DNA of 64,000 bases. Source: Halomonas litopenaei (GTDB lineage: Bacteria; Pseudomonadota; Gammaproteobacteria; Pseudomonadales; Halomonadaceae). The stretch is taken from contig NZ_PXNS01000007.1 of assembly GCF_003045775.1 (NCBI RefSeq), positions 178,603-242,602 on the forward strand, read 5' to 3'. The notes under the pieces were generated by a model. That model was not told where the DNA came from and ran no database searches. It worked only from the letters and a program-made list of their open reading frames with translations. Each line of letters starts with the position of its first letter. Position 1 is the stretch's first letter. Shown in pieces: positions 1 to 9,456 of the stretch. The position numbers and the translations under genes were made by a program.

Positions 1-730
1 GAATCACGTACATGCCGAAGGCCGGAATCGCCACCAGCACGATCCCGGCGAGCAGCCCCGGCAAGGTCTGGGGAAAGACCGCGTGCCAGAACGCCTTCAC
101 CGGGGTGGCGTAGAGGTCCTGGGCGGCCTCCACCTGGGCGGTGTCGAGCTTCTCGAAGGCGGCGTACAGCGGCAGCACCATGAACGGCAGGAAGTTGTAG
201 ACCAGCCCCAGGGTCACCGCGAAGTTGGACGGATACAGCCCCATGTTGGGGGCGATCAATCCCAGCGACTCGGCGACGCTGGAAAGCGGCGTCCCCGGCG
301 CCAGCAGGTTCATCCAGCCGAAGGTGCGGATGACCTGATTGGTCCAGGACGGCACCACCACCAGCAGCAGCATGATCGGCCGCCATTTCGCCCGGCAGGT
401 GGTGATGTAGTAGGCGATCGGATAGGCCACGATAACGACCAGGCCGGTCGCCACCAGGGTCTGCCACAGCGACCTCAACAGGGTGTAGAGGTTGCCCGGG
501 CTCCAGCCCAGAAAACCGAAGCCGGCAAGCTGCTTGAACGAATCGAGCGACAGCGGCATCTGCGGCAGGCCATAGGGCCCGTTGGTCATGAAGGCCACGC
601 CCATCAGGTAGGCGCTGGGCAGCACCAGAAAGACGATGATCCAGGCCGCGCCGGGTGTCACGGTAAAGAGAAGATGGCGCGCTTCTCTGACCATGCCCTG
701 GCTGCGTCCGAGGACAGCGGTATCGGTCAT
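1..730 (-). CDS. ABC transporter permease, PotB/PotH type (3' end cut by window edge)
   Basis: Inner-membrane permease of a polyamine-type ABC importer. The reading frame opens at an ATG at 730 and runs off base 1 without a stop, so about 243 residues are visible. It has a short cytoplasmic N-terminus, a first membrane helix (residues about 25-45), further hydrophobic segments, and near the cut end the family's cytoplasmic EAA loop (VEAAQDLYA...LPG) that contacts the ATPase. It starts 11 bases after the stop of the ATPase gene, so both belong to one operon with the upstream FAD oxidase. The family is clear; the substrate (putrescine or spermidine) is inferred from the neighbours. Confidence 0.85.
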   Translation of the reverse strand, partial: MTDTAVLGRSQGMVREARHLLFTVTPGAAWIIVFLVLPSAYLMGVAFMTNGPYGLPQMPLSLDSFKQLAGFGFLGWSPGNLYTLLRSLWQTLVATGLVVIVAYPIAYYITTCRAKWRPIMLLLVVVPSWTNQVIRTFGWMNLLAPGTPLSSVAESLGLIAPNMGLYPSNFAVTLGLVYNFLPFMVLPLYAAFEKLDTAQVEAAQDLYATPVKAFWHAVFPQTLPGLLAGIVLVAIPAFGMYVI

Positions 731-741
731 GACATGCCCCC

Positions 742-1899
742 TCAGTTGGCCACGGTGACGAGGTCTTCCGGGGCGACCACCAGGGTCACCTCGTCGCCGA
801 CCTCGGGCAGTCGGCGCCCGCGATTGTTGATGGTGGCCTGCAGGGTGGTGTCACCGACCGCGAGACGGAACTCGGCGTGGCTACCACGATAGAGCCGTTC
901 GGTGATCCGCCCGGCCAGGTGGTTCACCCCCTGATGACGTCCCAGACGCACGTCCAGCGTCTCGGGGCGAATCAGCAACAGCTCACCGCCTCCCTGCTGT
1001 GGCGTGTCGAGATCGGGCTCGAGCTCCAGCTCGCCAAGCTCGGTGGTCACGCGCTGGCCCTGGCGGGCGCTGATCGGATAGAGGTTGGCATGGCCCATGA
1101 AACGGGCGACAAAGGCATTGACCGGGCGCTCGTAGACCTCCCGAGGTGGCCCCACCTGCTGGATGGTCCCGCCATTGAGCACGGCGATGCGATCGGACAT
1201 CACCATGGCCTCGTCCTGATCATGGGTCACGAAGACGAAGGTCATGCCCAGGCGCTTCTGTACCCTCAGCAATTCGACCTGTAGCTGGCTGCGAAGGCCA
1301 GCGTCGAGCGCCGACAGCGGCTCGTCCAGCAGCAGCACGTCGGGCTCGCAGACCAGCGCCCGGGCCAGCGCGATGCGCTGACGCTGTCCGCCGGAGAGCT
1401 GATCGATGCGCCGATCGATCAGATCGCCCAACTGGATGAACTCGGCGATGCGCTCGACCCGTGCCTCGCGCTCGGCACGATCGACACCGCGCATCTTGAG
1501 GCCGAAGGCCAGGTTGTCGCGCACCGACAGATGGGGAAACAGCGCGTAGGACTGAAACACGGTATTGACGCTGCGATGGTGCGGCGCCACCTCGGTGACG
1601 TCGCGCTCACCGATGGTCAGGCGTCCCTGGTCGGCGTCTTCCAGACCCGCCAGGATGCGCAGCAGCGTGGTCTTGCCACAGCCCGATGGGCCCAGCAGGG
1701 TAAAGAACTCGCCGGCCTCGATGGTCAGGTCGACGCCATCGAGTGCCACCGTACTGGCGCCGAAGCGCTTGTGCAGGCCCTGCATATGGATCGCGGAGGC
1801 GGTCCGCTCGGAGCCGGCGGCATCGACGCCCGAGCGTGCGCCATCATGGGGCTCATCCCGGCGCTGTGAGTGGCGCTCGGCGGTGGAGGTCTCGGTCAT
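742..1899 (-). CDS. potA: ABC transporter ATP-binding protein, PotA family
   Basis: ATPase that drives the polyamine-type importer encoded next to it. The 385 residues carry Walker A GPSGCGKTT (70-78), the ABC signature LSGGQ (168-172), Walker B LLLDEP (189-194) and a C-terminal TOBE-like regulatory half. The N-terminus has about 35 extra polar residues before the ABC core. ATG at 1899 is preceded by a GAGGA-like ribosome site. It lies 28 bases after the FAD oxidase gene and 11 bases before the permease gene. Family assignment is secure. The gene name reflects PotA similarity and does not prove the substrate. Confidence 0.88.
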   Translation of the reverse strand: MTETSTAERHSQRRDEPHDGARSGVDAAGSERTASAIHMQGLHKRFGASTVALDGVDLTIEAGEFFTLLGPSGCGKTTLLRILAGLEDADQGRLTIGERDVTEVAPHHRSVNTVFQSYALFPHLSVRDNLAFGLKMRGVDRAEREARVERIAEFIQLGDLIDRRIDQLSGGQRQRIALARALVCEPDVLLLDEPLSALDAGLRSQLQVELLRVQKRLGMTFVFVTHDQDEAMVMSDRIAVLNGGTIQQVGPPREVYERPVNAFVARFMGHANLYPISARQGQRVTTELGELELEPDLDTPQQGGGELLLIRPETLDVRLGRHQGVNHLAGRITERLYRGSHAEFRLAVGDTTLQATINNRGRRLPEVGDEVTLVVAPEDLVTVAN

Positions 1900-1927
1900 A
1901 GGGGCATTCCTCGTCGTTGTCGGCAGC

Positions 1928-3217
1928 TCACAGCCGATCGCGAAGCTTGTAGAAGTGGGTGGCCAGCAGCAACAGCGGTGTTCTCAACAGGCGACCGCCG
2001 GGGAAGCGACGATGGGGCATGGCGGCAAAGACGTCGAAGCGCTCGCTCTGCCCGGCGATGGTCTCGGCCAGCAACTTGCCGGCCAGTCCCGCCATGGCCA
2101 TGCCATGACCGGAGTAGCCTTGCGCATAGTAGAGGTTGGCGGCCAGTCTGCCGAAGTCCGGGGCGCGATTGAGCGTGATGGCCACGTCACCGCCCCAGCG
2201 GTAGGCGATCTCGACATCGTCGAGCACCTTGAACAGGCGCCGGATCTTGCCGTCGATGCGCGCCTCGAGCCCCTTGGGCGGGCGCCCGTCGTAGCTGACT
2301 TCACCGCCATAGATCAGTCGTCGATCCGCCGACAGCCGATAGTAGTCGAGCACAAAATTGGCATCGGCCAGGGCGTCATTCTTCGGCAGCACCTGGGCCG
2401 CATGCTGCTCGCTCATCGGCTCGGTGGCGATCATGTAGTTGGCGCAGCGCATGATGCGCCCGCGCATCTCCGGCAACAGGTCGATGCCGTAGGCGTTGGT
2501 CGCCACCACCACGCTATCGGCGGTGACCTCTCCGCCGGCGGTCTTCACCCGTGCAGGCTCGCCTTTGGTCACCGCGGTGACCGGGCTGTGCGAGTGGAAG
2601 ATAGCCCCCGCCTGCTGGGCGGCCCTGGCCAGGCCGAGGGTATAGTTGAGCGGATGCAGATGCCCGCCCTCGGCCTCCCACAGGGCCGCCGGGTAGGCGT
2701 CGGTGACCACATGTTCGCGCAGCGACTGCCCTTCGCGCCATTCCAGCGCCTGGTAGTCGTACTTGTGCGCCATGGTCTCCTGGAAGGCGCGCAACTCGCG
2801 CACATGGCGCGGCTTGACCGCCGCGTGCAGGTAGCCCCAGGCAAGGTCGCAGGGAATGGCGTGACGCTCGACCAGCTGTGCAGTCAGGCGCACCGCTTCG
2901 CGGCTCATTTCCCAGATATCGCGGGCCGCCGACAGGCCAAGCGCCTGTTCCACGGTGTCCATGTCGGTACCGAGCCCGGGCAGGATCTGGCCGCCGCTGC
3001 GACCGGAGGCGCCATGGCCGACGTCATGGGCTTCCAGCACCACCACCTTGTAGCCTTGCTCGGCCAGATGCAGCGCCGCCGAACAGCCCGTCACCCCGGC
3101 CCCGATCACGCAGACGTCAGCGCGAACGTCGCCCTCTAGCCTGGGTGTCGGCAACAGCTCGACCCGGACGGAATCGCGGTACCAGGAGGCGGCCTCGGAC
3201 GTGGAGGAATCTGTCAT
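1928..3217 (-). CDS. FAD-dependent oxidoreductase, PuuB/OrdL (gamma-glutamylputrescine oxidase) family
   Basis: DAO-family flavoenzyme of 429 residues, the usual length for PuuB. An N-terminal FAD-binding fold shows the GxGxxG-type motif VIGAGVTG followed by an acidic strand end (VVVLEA), and there is an RSGGQ-type flavin contact nearby (ASGRSGGQI). PuuB oxidises gamma-glutamylputrescine in putrescine breakdown. Being first in an operon with a polyamine-type ABC importer fits that role, but other amine or amino-acid substrates are possible. I place the start at ATG 3217 (MTDSSTSEA); the frame is open further upstream, but that part does not resemble the family. Confidence 0.82.
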   Translation of the reverse strand: MTDSSTSEAASWYRDSVRVELLPTPRLEGDVRADVCVIGAGVTGCSAALHLAEQGYKVVVLEAHDVGHGASGRSGGQILPGLGTDMDTVEQALGLSAARDIWEMSREAVRLTAQLVERHAIPCDLAWGYLHAAVKPRHVRELRAFQETMAHKYDYQALEWREGQSLREHVVTDAYPAALWEAEGGHLHPLNYTLGLARAAQQAGAIFHSHSPVTAVTKGEPARVKTAGGEVTADSVVVATNAYGIDLLPEMRGRIMRCANYMIATEPMSEQHAAQVLPKNDALADANFVLDYYRLSADRRLIYGGEVSYDGRPPKGLEARIDGKIRRLFKVLDDVEIAYRWGGDVAITLNRAPDFGRLAANLYYAQGYSGHGMAMAGLAGKLLAETIAGQSERFDVFAAMPHRRFPGGRLLRTPLLLLATHFYKLRDRL

Positions 3218-3628
3218 AGAGAGTCCGTATTGGTTGCGCAATGCGCTTGTTGTTATTGAATCTCGCACCTTCGCATGAAGGTGACACCGACAGTGTGCCA
3301 CTTTCTCGCCACCAGGCGTCAAGTATCCAATAACACTAAATTCCTGACTTCAACGTCAGCGATTCGATACCTAAAGCGGCTGACGCACCAACATCAACAC
3401 TTCACGTCATGCATCCCGCTCGATGGAAGTCGCCTTGGCGACGCTCACGCTTCGAACGTAAGCCGGCGCGCCCGGAAGCGCTCGAATCCAAGATGCCAGA
3501 CGTGGAAAACTCAACGCGGAGCAACGACAGAGCGTCAGTCTCTCGTTTCATCGCCAAGAGTATAAGCGAGACATCATGTCAGCGAAGCGAAGACGTTGGC
3601 GGTTTGATCAAAGATCCAGGAGGCGCCA
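3218..3628. other. Intergenic region, no gene recognised
   Basis: About 410 bases between the LysR stop and the FAD oxidase start. Short open frames here do not resemble proteins. It presumably holds the promoter of the oxidase-transporter operon (minus strand), but I cannot point to convincing -35/-10 boxes or a terminator hairpin. Confidence 0.5.
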
Positions 3629-4564
3629 TCAGTCGCCTGATACACCCGCATCGCTCTTCCCCAGCGCCGCCAGAAAGGCTTCCAGCACCCGATGCGGGCG
3701 GCGGTCACGGCGGGTGATGGCGACGAACGGCGTCTCGTAGGCGGCACTCTCGGAGCACAGCTCGCGCAGTCGTCCCTGCGCGACCCAGAGATTGGCGTGG
3801 TGATCCGGCAGATAGCCGATGTAGGCCCCGGTCAGGATAAGAAAGGCCGCGCCTTCCCGGTCGGACGCGGTGGCGCTGGGCTTGAGCCCGACATGGCGCT
3901 CACGGCCGGCTTCCGACAGCGGATAGGACGGTACCACTGCGTCCCACTGCCCCAGCGCCTGCCACCCGCCCAGCGCCTCCAGCGCCGTCGATGGCTCGGC
4001 AAACAGCGGATGCCCCCGGCCACAGTAAAGCCCGGAGCGTTCGCTGTAGAGCGCCTGGCTATCGACGCTGGCAGGCAGGTTGACCGCAGGAACGACACCG
4101 ACATGCAGGCGTCCGTCGAGCACCCCGCGGGCGATCTCGCCGGGAGGGTCCATGTGCATGTTGATGCGCACCTCTGGGCCCTGGGCCTTGAGGCTTGCCA
4201 GGGCATGGGTGATACGCATCTCGGGTGAGCTGACCAGGGTATCGGTGATGCCGATATTGAGTTCGCCGCGCAGGCTGTGGTGCAGCGCATTGACCTCGGT
4301 GCGAAAGGCTTCCAGTCCCGACAGCAGACGACGTGCCCCTTCCAGCACCTCCCGTCCTTCCTCGGTCAGGGCGAAGCCGCCCCGCCCCCGCCGACAAAGC
4401 TTGAGCCCCAGGCGCTTTTCCAGGTCGCCCATATGCAGGCTGATGGCCGAACGACTGATGCCAAGCTCGTTCTCGGCAGCGGAAAATCCACCGCACTCAG
4501 CCACCGCCTTGAACACCCGCAATAGACGAATATCGAAGTCGGTGACCGGGCTCTGCCGGCTCAC
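3629..4564 (-). CDS. LysR-family transcriptional regulator
   Basis: DNA-binding regulator of 311 residues. The N-terminal winged helix-turn-helix (FDIRLLRVFKAVAECGGF, then SAAENELGISRSAISLHM) is followed by a periplasmic-binding-protein-like effector domain with SERSGLYCGRGHPLF and a closing GAYIGYLPDHHA stretch. The GTG start at 4564 overlaps the TGA stop of moeB as GTGA, which suggests translational coupling; the frame is open 26 codons further upstream inside moeB but that part is not LysR-like. The target genes are unknown. The FAD oxidase-transporter operon lies directly downstream, in the same direction. Confidence 0.85.
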   Translation of the reverse strand: MSRQSPVTDFDIRLLRVFKAVAECGGFSAAENELGISRSAISLHMGDLEKRLGLKLCRRGRGGFALTEEGREVLEGARRLLSGLEAFRTEVNALHHSLRGELNIGITDTLVSSPEMRITHALASLKAQGPEVRINMHMDPPGEIARGVLDGRLHVGVVPAVNLPASVDSQALYSERSGLYCGRGHPLFAEPSTALEALGGWQALGQWDAVVPSYPLSEAGRERHVGLKPSATASDREGAAFLILTGAYIGYLPDHHANLWVAQGRLRELCSESAAYETPFVAITRRDRRPHRVLEAFLAALGKSDAGVSGD

Positions 4565-5334
4565 GCGCTTGCTCCGCCGGACCGCCCTCGGTCTGCGCAG
4601 GCAGGACAGCGTGGATCGCGCCCCAGCCGATAGTGACGCCATTCACCACTCAGGCCGTCGAAGGTGGCAAGCCCCCGGTGGGGCGTGCCGGCCCCGGACA
4701 ACAGCTTGACCGCCTCCAGCGCCTGGAAGCAGCCGATCAGCCCCACCAGCGGCGAGATGACGCCACTCTCGGCGCAGGACAGGGCCTCGTCACCTTGGTC
4801 ATCGGGCGGATACAGGCAGGCGTAGCAGGGGCTCGTCTCATCGCGCGGGTCGAACACCGCCAACTGCCCGGAAAAGCGGATCGCAGCGCCGGAGACCAGC
4901 GGCACCCCGGCGGCGACGCTGGCGGCATTGATGGCGTAGCGGCTGGAAAAGCGATCGGTGCAGTCGAGGATGACGTCCGCCTCCCGCGCCGCCTGAACCA
5001 ACCCCTCGGCGTCCAGATGGCGCTCGATGGCGCTGACCCGGCAGCTTGCATTGAGGGCGATGGCAGAGTCGGCGGCCGACAGGGCCTTGTTGCGTCCCAG
5101 GTCCTGCTCCTGGTGGGCGATCTGGCGCTGCAGGTTGGAGATCTCGACCACATCGGCGTCGGCGATGGTCAGCTGTCCGACTCCGGCGGCGGCCAGGTAC
5201 AGCGCCACCGGCGAGCCCAGGCCACCGGCACCAACGATCAGTGCGCGCGACGCCAGCAGGCGCTCCTGGCCGTCGATGTCCACCTGGGGAAGCATGATCT
5301 GTCGGCTGTAGCGCAGCAGGTCCTGGTCATTCAT
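4561..5334 (-). CDS. moeB: MoeB/ThiF-family adenylyltransferase
   Basis: E1-like enzyme that adenylates the C-terminal glycine of a sulfur-carrier protein (MoaD or ThiS) in molybdopterin or thiamine synthesis. The 257 residues show the nucleotide-binding GAGGLGS motif (about 37-43), the catalytic arginine region NLQRQ, the aspartate of DCTDRF, and paired zinc cysteines CYAC and CPAC. moeB commonly sits directly after prmC in gammaproteobacteria; here lrp intervenes, with its stop only 6 bases upstream. The end overlaps lysR by 4 bases. Confidence 0.88.
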   Translation of the reverse strand: MNDQDLLRYSRQIMLPQVDIDGQERLLASRALIVGAGGLGSPVALYLAAAGVGQLTIADADVVEISNLQRQIAHQEQDLGRNKALSAADSAIALNASCRVSAIERHLDAEGLVQAAREADVILDCTDRFSSRYAINAASVAAGVPLVSGAAIRFSGQLAVFDPRDETSPCYACLYPPDDQGDEALSCAESGVISPLVGLIGCFQALEAVKLLSGAGTPHRGLATFDGLSGEWRHYRLGRDPRCPACADRGRSGGASA

Positions 5335-5340
5335 GAAAAC

Positions 5341-5841
5341 TCACTTGTCCTCGAACTCTTCGATATCCGGCACGTGCAGGGCGAAATCTTCCTTCACTTC
5401 TTCCATCACCACGTAGCTCTTCGATTCCTTGACCCCGGGCAGGGTCAGCACCACGTCGCCAAGTAGCTGACGATAGGCGGACATCTCGGGAATTCTGCAC
5501 TTGAGAATATAGTCGAACTGCCCGGACACCAGGTGGCACTCCTGGATCTGCGGCAGCTTCGACACGGCTCGACGGAACTCGTCAAACACCGCCGGAGACT
5601 GGGTCTCCAGGCTGATCTCGACGAACACCAGCAGATTGGCCTTGAGCATGCGCGGGTTGAGGATCGCCTTGTAGCCACGGATCACCCCGGAGCGCTCGAG
5701 GCGCTTGACGCGTTCCAGACACGGCGTGGTGGACAAGCCCACCTGGGCGGCGAGATCCACATAGGACACCCGGGCGTTTTCCTGCAGGCAACGCAGAATC
5801 TTCAGATCGATACGGTCGAGGGAGCGGTTCTTGGTTTTCAT
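5341..5841 (-). CDS. lrp: Leucine-responsive regulatory protein Lrp
   Basis: AsnC/Lrp-family regulator of 166 residues, nearly the length of E. coli Lrp (164) and closely similar along its whole length: LDRIDLKILRCLQ, the helix-turn-helix with VGLSTTPCLERVKRLE, the ALLNP-like AILNP segment, and IQECHLVSG plus LPGVKES of the ligand-binding RAM domain. It is a global regulator of amino-acid metabolism. The start is ATG 5841 (MKTKNRSLDRID); upstream codons in the frame are not conserved. It lies 169 bases after prmC, so it probably has its own promoter, and 6 bases before moeB. Confidence 0.92.
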   Translation of the reverse strand: MKTKNRSLDRIDLKILRCLQENARVSYVDLAAQVGLSTTPCLERVKRLERSGVIRGYKAILNPRMLKANLLVFVEISLETQSPAVFDEFRRAVSKLPQIQECHLVSGQFDYILKCRIPEMSAYRQLLGDVVLTLPGVKESKSYVVMEEVKEDFALHVPDIEEFEDK

Positions 5842-6010
5842 TGTGGTCCTGAACGCTGGTCTGACGGCGAGGGGCACGCAGGGAAAGAATCGACCAAAAA
5901 GGCCTGGTCGCAAAGCATTTCACGACAATCTCTCGCGCCCAATCGCTTGGTGGCAAAACATTTTACTGATAATCAGTATCACATGCCCCCAACAGACTCC
6001 AGTCCCGGCT

Positions 6011-6877
6011 TCAACGTTGCATGCCCCACTGCCCCAGCGTCACCCGAGGGTGGCCCCCCAGGTCATGCACGCTGTCGCAGCGAACATAGCCCAGCGCTTC
6101 AAGATGCTCTCGCACCCGCTCGGCCTGCTCGTAGCCGTGTTCCATCAACAGCCAGCCGCCCGGCCGGAGGAAGCTCCGGGCGCGTTCGGCGATGGCAAAC
6201 AGATCGGCCAGGCCATGGTCGGCGGCCACCAGCGCCGAGCTTGGCTCGAAGCGCACATCGCCCTGCCCCAGATGAGGATCCTGCGGGTCGATATAGGGCG
6301 GGTTGGCCACGATCAGGTCGAAGCGCTCGTCATCGAGCGCATCGAACCAGTCGCTCTGGCGAAATCGTACCGCCAGACCATGTCGCTCGGCGTTGCGCCG
6401 CGCCAGCGCCACCGCCTCAGGGGACAGATCGACGCCCTCGACCCGCCAGCCGGGGCGCTCGCTGGCAAACGCCAGGGCGATGGCGCCGGTGCCGGTGCCC
6501 AGGTCGAGCAAGGCGCCGGTGTGGGCGTCGCTCCTGGCATCGGGCTTGGTATCGGCCCGGGCCAGCGCGGCCTCCACCAGGGTCTCGGTGTCGGGGCGGG
6601 GAATCAGGGTGCTAGGCGAGGTCGCCAGGGCCAGCCCCCAGAATTCGCGTTCACCGGTCAGGTAGGCCACCGGCATGCCCTGGGCACGCGCCGCCACCCA
6701 GGCCTCGAAGCGGGCCCGGGCCAGCGTCGCCATGGGCTTGTCGCCCCAGGTGTAGAGCCAGGTGCGGTCGACCTTCATCGCCGCCATGGCCAGCACCTCG
6801 GCGTCGAGTCGCGGCGTCGGGCTGCCAGCGGCCTCGAGGCGGCGGGTCGCCCGGGCGATCAGCACATCACAGCGCAT
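6011..6877 (-). CDS. prmC: Peptide chain release factor N5-glutamine methyltransferase
   Basis: Methylates the glutamine of the GGQ motif in release factors, here encoded by the gene just before it. The 288 residues hold an N-terminal helical domain and a Rossmann methyltransferase domain with the SAM motif LDLGTGTGAIAL and the catalytic NPPY (VANPPYIDP). The ATG at 6877 shares one base with the prfA stop (TGATG), so the two are coupled. The frame is open far upstream inside prfA, but only this start matches the family. Confidence 0.95.
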   Translation of the reverse strand: MRCDVLIARATRRLEAAGSPTPRLDAEVLAMAAMKVDRTWLYTWGDKPMATLARARFEAWVAARAQGMPVAYLTGEREFWGLALATSPSTLIPRPDTETLVEAALARADTKPDARSDAHTGALLDLGTGTGAIALAFASERPGWRVEGVDLSPEAVALARRNAERHGLAVRFRQSDWFDALDDERFDLIVANPPYIDPQDPHLGQGDVRFEPSSALVAADHGLADLFAIAERARSFLRPGGWLLMEHGYEQAERVREHLEALGYVRCDSVHDLGGHPRVTLGQWGMQR

Positions 6878-7968
6878 CAGCCGTCCTGTTGCAGAGCGGC
6901 GAGCTGCTCCGCCTGGTACTCGTGGATCAGCGGGTCGATGACCTCGTCGAGGCCGTCGCCGGTGACCACCTCGTTGAGCTTGTACAGGGTCAGGTTGATG
7001 CGATGGTCGGTGATCCGCCCCTGGGGGAAGTTGTAGGTACGTATGCGCTCGCTGCGATCGCCGGAGCCCACCAGCGAGCGACGAGCGTCGGCCTGTTCCT
7101 GGCGCTGGCTGTCCTGGGCCGACTGCTTTAGCCGCGCCGCCAGCAGCGACATCGCCTTGGCCCGGTTCTTGTGCTGACTGCGCTCTTCCTGACACTCCAC
7201 CACCACACCGCTGGGCAGGTGGGTGATGCGGATTGCCGAGTCGGTGGTGTTGACGTGCTGACCGCCGGCGCCGCTGGAGCGAAAGGTGTCCACCCGCAGG
7301 TCGGCCGGGTTGATGTCGATGTCACTGACCTCGTCGGCCTCGGGCATCACCGCCACGGTGCAGGCCGAGGTATGGATGCGGCCCTGGGATTCGGTGGCGG
7401 GAACCCGCTGAACGCGATGGGCACCGGACTCGAACTTGAGCCGGGCGTAGACGCCCTCGCCCTTCACCCGAGAGATGATCTCCTTGTAGCCGCCCTGCTC
7501 GCCGTGGCTGGCACTGACCACCTCGACCTTCCAGCCATGGTTCTCGGCGTAGCGCGAGTACATGCGAAACAGGTCGCCGGCGAACAGCGCCGCTTCGTCA
7601 CCGCCGGTTCCCGCGCGCACCTCGAGAAAGACGTTACGCCCATCATCGGGATCCTTGGGCACCAGCAGACGCTTGAGTTCGACCTCCAGCTCCTCGAGCT
7701 TGGCCACGCCCTCCTCGCGCTCCATCTGGGCGAGCTCGCGCATGTCGGCGTCGGCGTCCTCGGCCATCTGCTCTGCGGTGGCCACGTCTTCCTCGACGCC
7801 ACGATAGCGGCGCCAGGCGTCGACAAGCGACTCGAGCTCAGCGTATTCGCGGGAGTAGTCGCGAAAACGTGGCTGATCGCTGATCACGTCGGGCTCCGAC
7901 AACAGGGCAGAGAGTTCCTCGAAGCGGTCGACGAAGGCATCGAGGCGCTCACGCAGAGAAGCTTTCAT
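6877..7968 (-). CDS. prfA: Peptide chain release factor 1
   Basis: RF1 recognises UAA and UAG in the ribosomal A site and triggers peptide release. The 363 residues carry the PAT anticodon-like tripeptide (190-192, within [18 protein letters not shown]) and the universal GGQ (235-237), both at the expected positions. The start is ATG 7968 with AAGGA seven bases upstream; a TTG two codons earlier is less likely. It is the middle gene of hemA-prfA-prmC. Confidence 0.96.
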   Translation of the reverse strand: MKASLRERLDAFVDRFEELSALLSEPDVISDQPRFRDYSREYAELESLVDAWRRYRGVEEDVATAEQMAEDADADMRELAQMEREEGVAKLEELEVELKRLLVPKDPDDGRNVFLEVRAGTGGDEAALFAGDLFRMYSRYAENHGWKVEVVSASHGEQGGYKEIISRVKGEGVYARLKFESGAHRVQRVPATESQGRIHTSACTVAVMPEADEVSDIDINPADLRVDTFRSSGAGGQHVNTTDSAIRITHLPSGVVVECQEERSQHKNRAKAMSLLAARLKQSAQDSQRQEQADARRSLVGSGDRSERIRTYNFPQGRITDHRINLTLYKLNEVVTGDGLDEVIDPLIHEYQAEQLAALQQDG

Positions 7969-8022
7969 CGGCAAATCCTTGAAATCATGTAAGAAGGCGC
8001 ATTGCGGTCAAGCCAGGCCCGG

Positions 8023-9288
8023 CTAGTTCCGGGACTCGGGCTCGCCCAGCAGCAGTTCGACGGCAGCCTCGAGCAGGTCCTGGCGCTCATCGGCGGCGGC
8101 ACCCCGCAGGGCCAGGGTGGGCTGATGCATCAGGCGGTTGGTCAACTGGTGGGCCAGGCGACGCACCACGGCCTCGGGATCCTCACCCTTGGCCAGGCGC
8201 TCCAGCGCCTGGGTCTGGGCCTCGTCACGCAGCCGTTCACCCTTGGCGCGCACGTCGCGGATCACCTCGCCGGCCCCGCGCACCCGGCGCTCCTTGTGCC
8301 AGTGGGCCACGCCGTGCTCGATCAGCGCCTCGGCCTGGTCCGCCGCCACCTGGCGGTGACGTCGGTTTTCCTCGATGACCTCGTGCAGGTCATCGACGGT
8401 ATAAAGGAAGATGTCGCTGAGCTCGCCGACCTCTGGCTCGATGTCGCGCGGCACGGCGATATCGACCATGAACACCGGACGGTGGCGGCGACGCTTGAGC
8501 GCCCGCTCGACCATGCCCTTGCCAAGAATCGGCAAGGGCGCCGCGGTGGACGAAATGACGATGTCGGCCTTTTCCAGGGCGACGGGGATCTCGTCGAGGC
8601 TGATGGCCTGACCGCCCAGGCTGCCGGCCAGGGCACTGGCCCGCTCGCGGGTGCGGTTGGCCACCGTCAACTGGTGCACCCCGGCTTCATGCAGGTGGCG
8701 CGCCACCAGCTCGATGGTCTCGCCGGCACCGATCAACAGCGCCCTGGCGCGCGAGAAATCGTCGAAGATTCGACTGGCCAGACTGACCGCCGCGTAGGCC
8801 ACCGAGACAGGGTTCTCGCCGATGGCGGTCTCGGTGCGCACCTGCTTGGCCACCGCGAAGGTATGCTGGAAGAGCCGCTCCAGCTCCCCACCTAGCCCGC
8901 TGGCGTCCCTGGCCGCCTGGTAAGCATCCTTGAGCTGGCCCAGGATCTGGGGTTCGCCCAGCACCATGGAATCGAGACCCACGGCGACGCGCATCAGATG
9001 GCGCGCGGCGTCGCCTTCCAGATAGTGGTAGGCGCAGTGCAGCAGGTCCTCGCGGGGCAATGCATGAAACCGACTCAACCAGTCGAGCACCTCGCTCTCC
9101 CCGCTCGACTCGGTCACGCAATAAAGCTCGGTGCGATTGCATGTCGACAGCACCGCAGCCTCATGCACACTCGGCAGCGCACGCAGCTCGGAGAGCGCCC
9201 GGGTGAGTTGCGAGGGGCCAAAGGCCACCTTTTCGCGCACCTCGACGGCCGCGGTTCGATGGTTGATGCCAAGGGCAAGCAGGGTCAT
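8023..9288 (-). CDS. hemA: Glutamyl-tRNA reductase
   Basis: First step of C5-pathway haem synthesis: NADPH-dependent reduction of glutamyl-tRNA to glutamate-1-semialdehyde. The 421 residues include LGINHRTAAVEVREKVAF at the N-terminus, the catalytic cysteine C50 in LSTCNRTELY, the GAGETIELVARHL nucleotide-binding fold and the C-terminal dimerisation helix. The start is ATG 9288; the frame continues upstream to 9438 without similarity. prfA follows 54 bases later. It is divergent from the TPR lipoprotein gene. Confidence 0.95.
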   Translation of the reverse strand: MTLLALGINHRTAAVEVREKVAFGPSQLTRALSELRALPSVHEAAVLSTCNRTELYCVTESSGESEVLDWLSRFHALPREDLLHCAYHYLEGDAARHLMRVAVGLDSMVLGEPQILGQLKDAYQAARDASGLGGELERLFQHTFAVAKQVRTETAIGENPVSVAYAAVSLASRIFDDFSRARALLIGAGETIELVARHLHEAGVHQLTVANRTRERASALAGSLGGQAISLDEIPVALEKADIVISSTAAPLPILGKGMVERALKRRRHRPVFMVDIAVPRDIEPEVGELSDIFLYTVDDLHEVIEENRRHRQVAADQAEALIEHGVAHWHKERRVRGAGEVIRDVRAKGERLRDEAQTQALERLAKGEDPEAVVRRLAHQLTNRLMHQPTLALRGAAADERQDLLEAAVELLLGEPESRN

Positions 9289-9456
9289 GCGTTCGACGTC
9301 TTCATCAGATGATGTCCGGAGTGGCCAACCAGGCCGCTCCTGCAAGGCGCATATCCTACCATAGGCAGCTCTGACCTCGCTCCCCCGGGCATTGACCTTT
9401 GCCAAGACTCGCCAAGCCGTTATGCTGAGAATTCTCATGGAGAAGATGACGCCTCA

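Noticed and set aside
1531..3139. Long plus-strand open frames opposite potA and the FAD oxidase
   Set aside because: Antisense shadows caused by high GC; the minus-strand genes have full family motifs.
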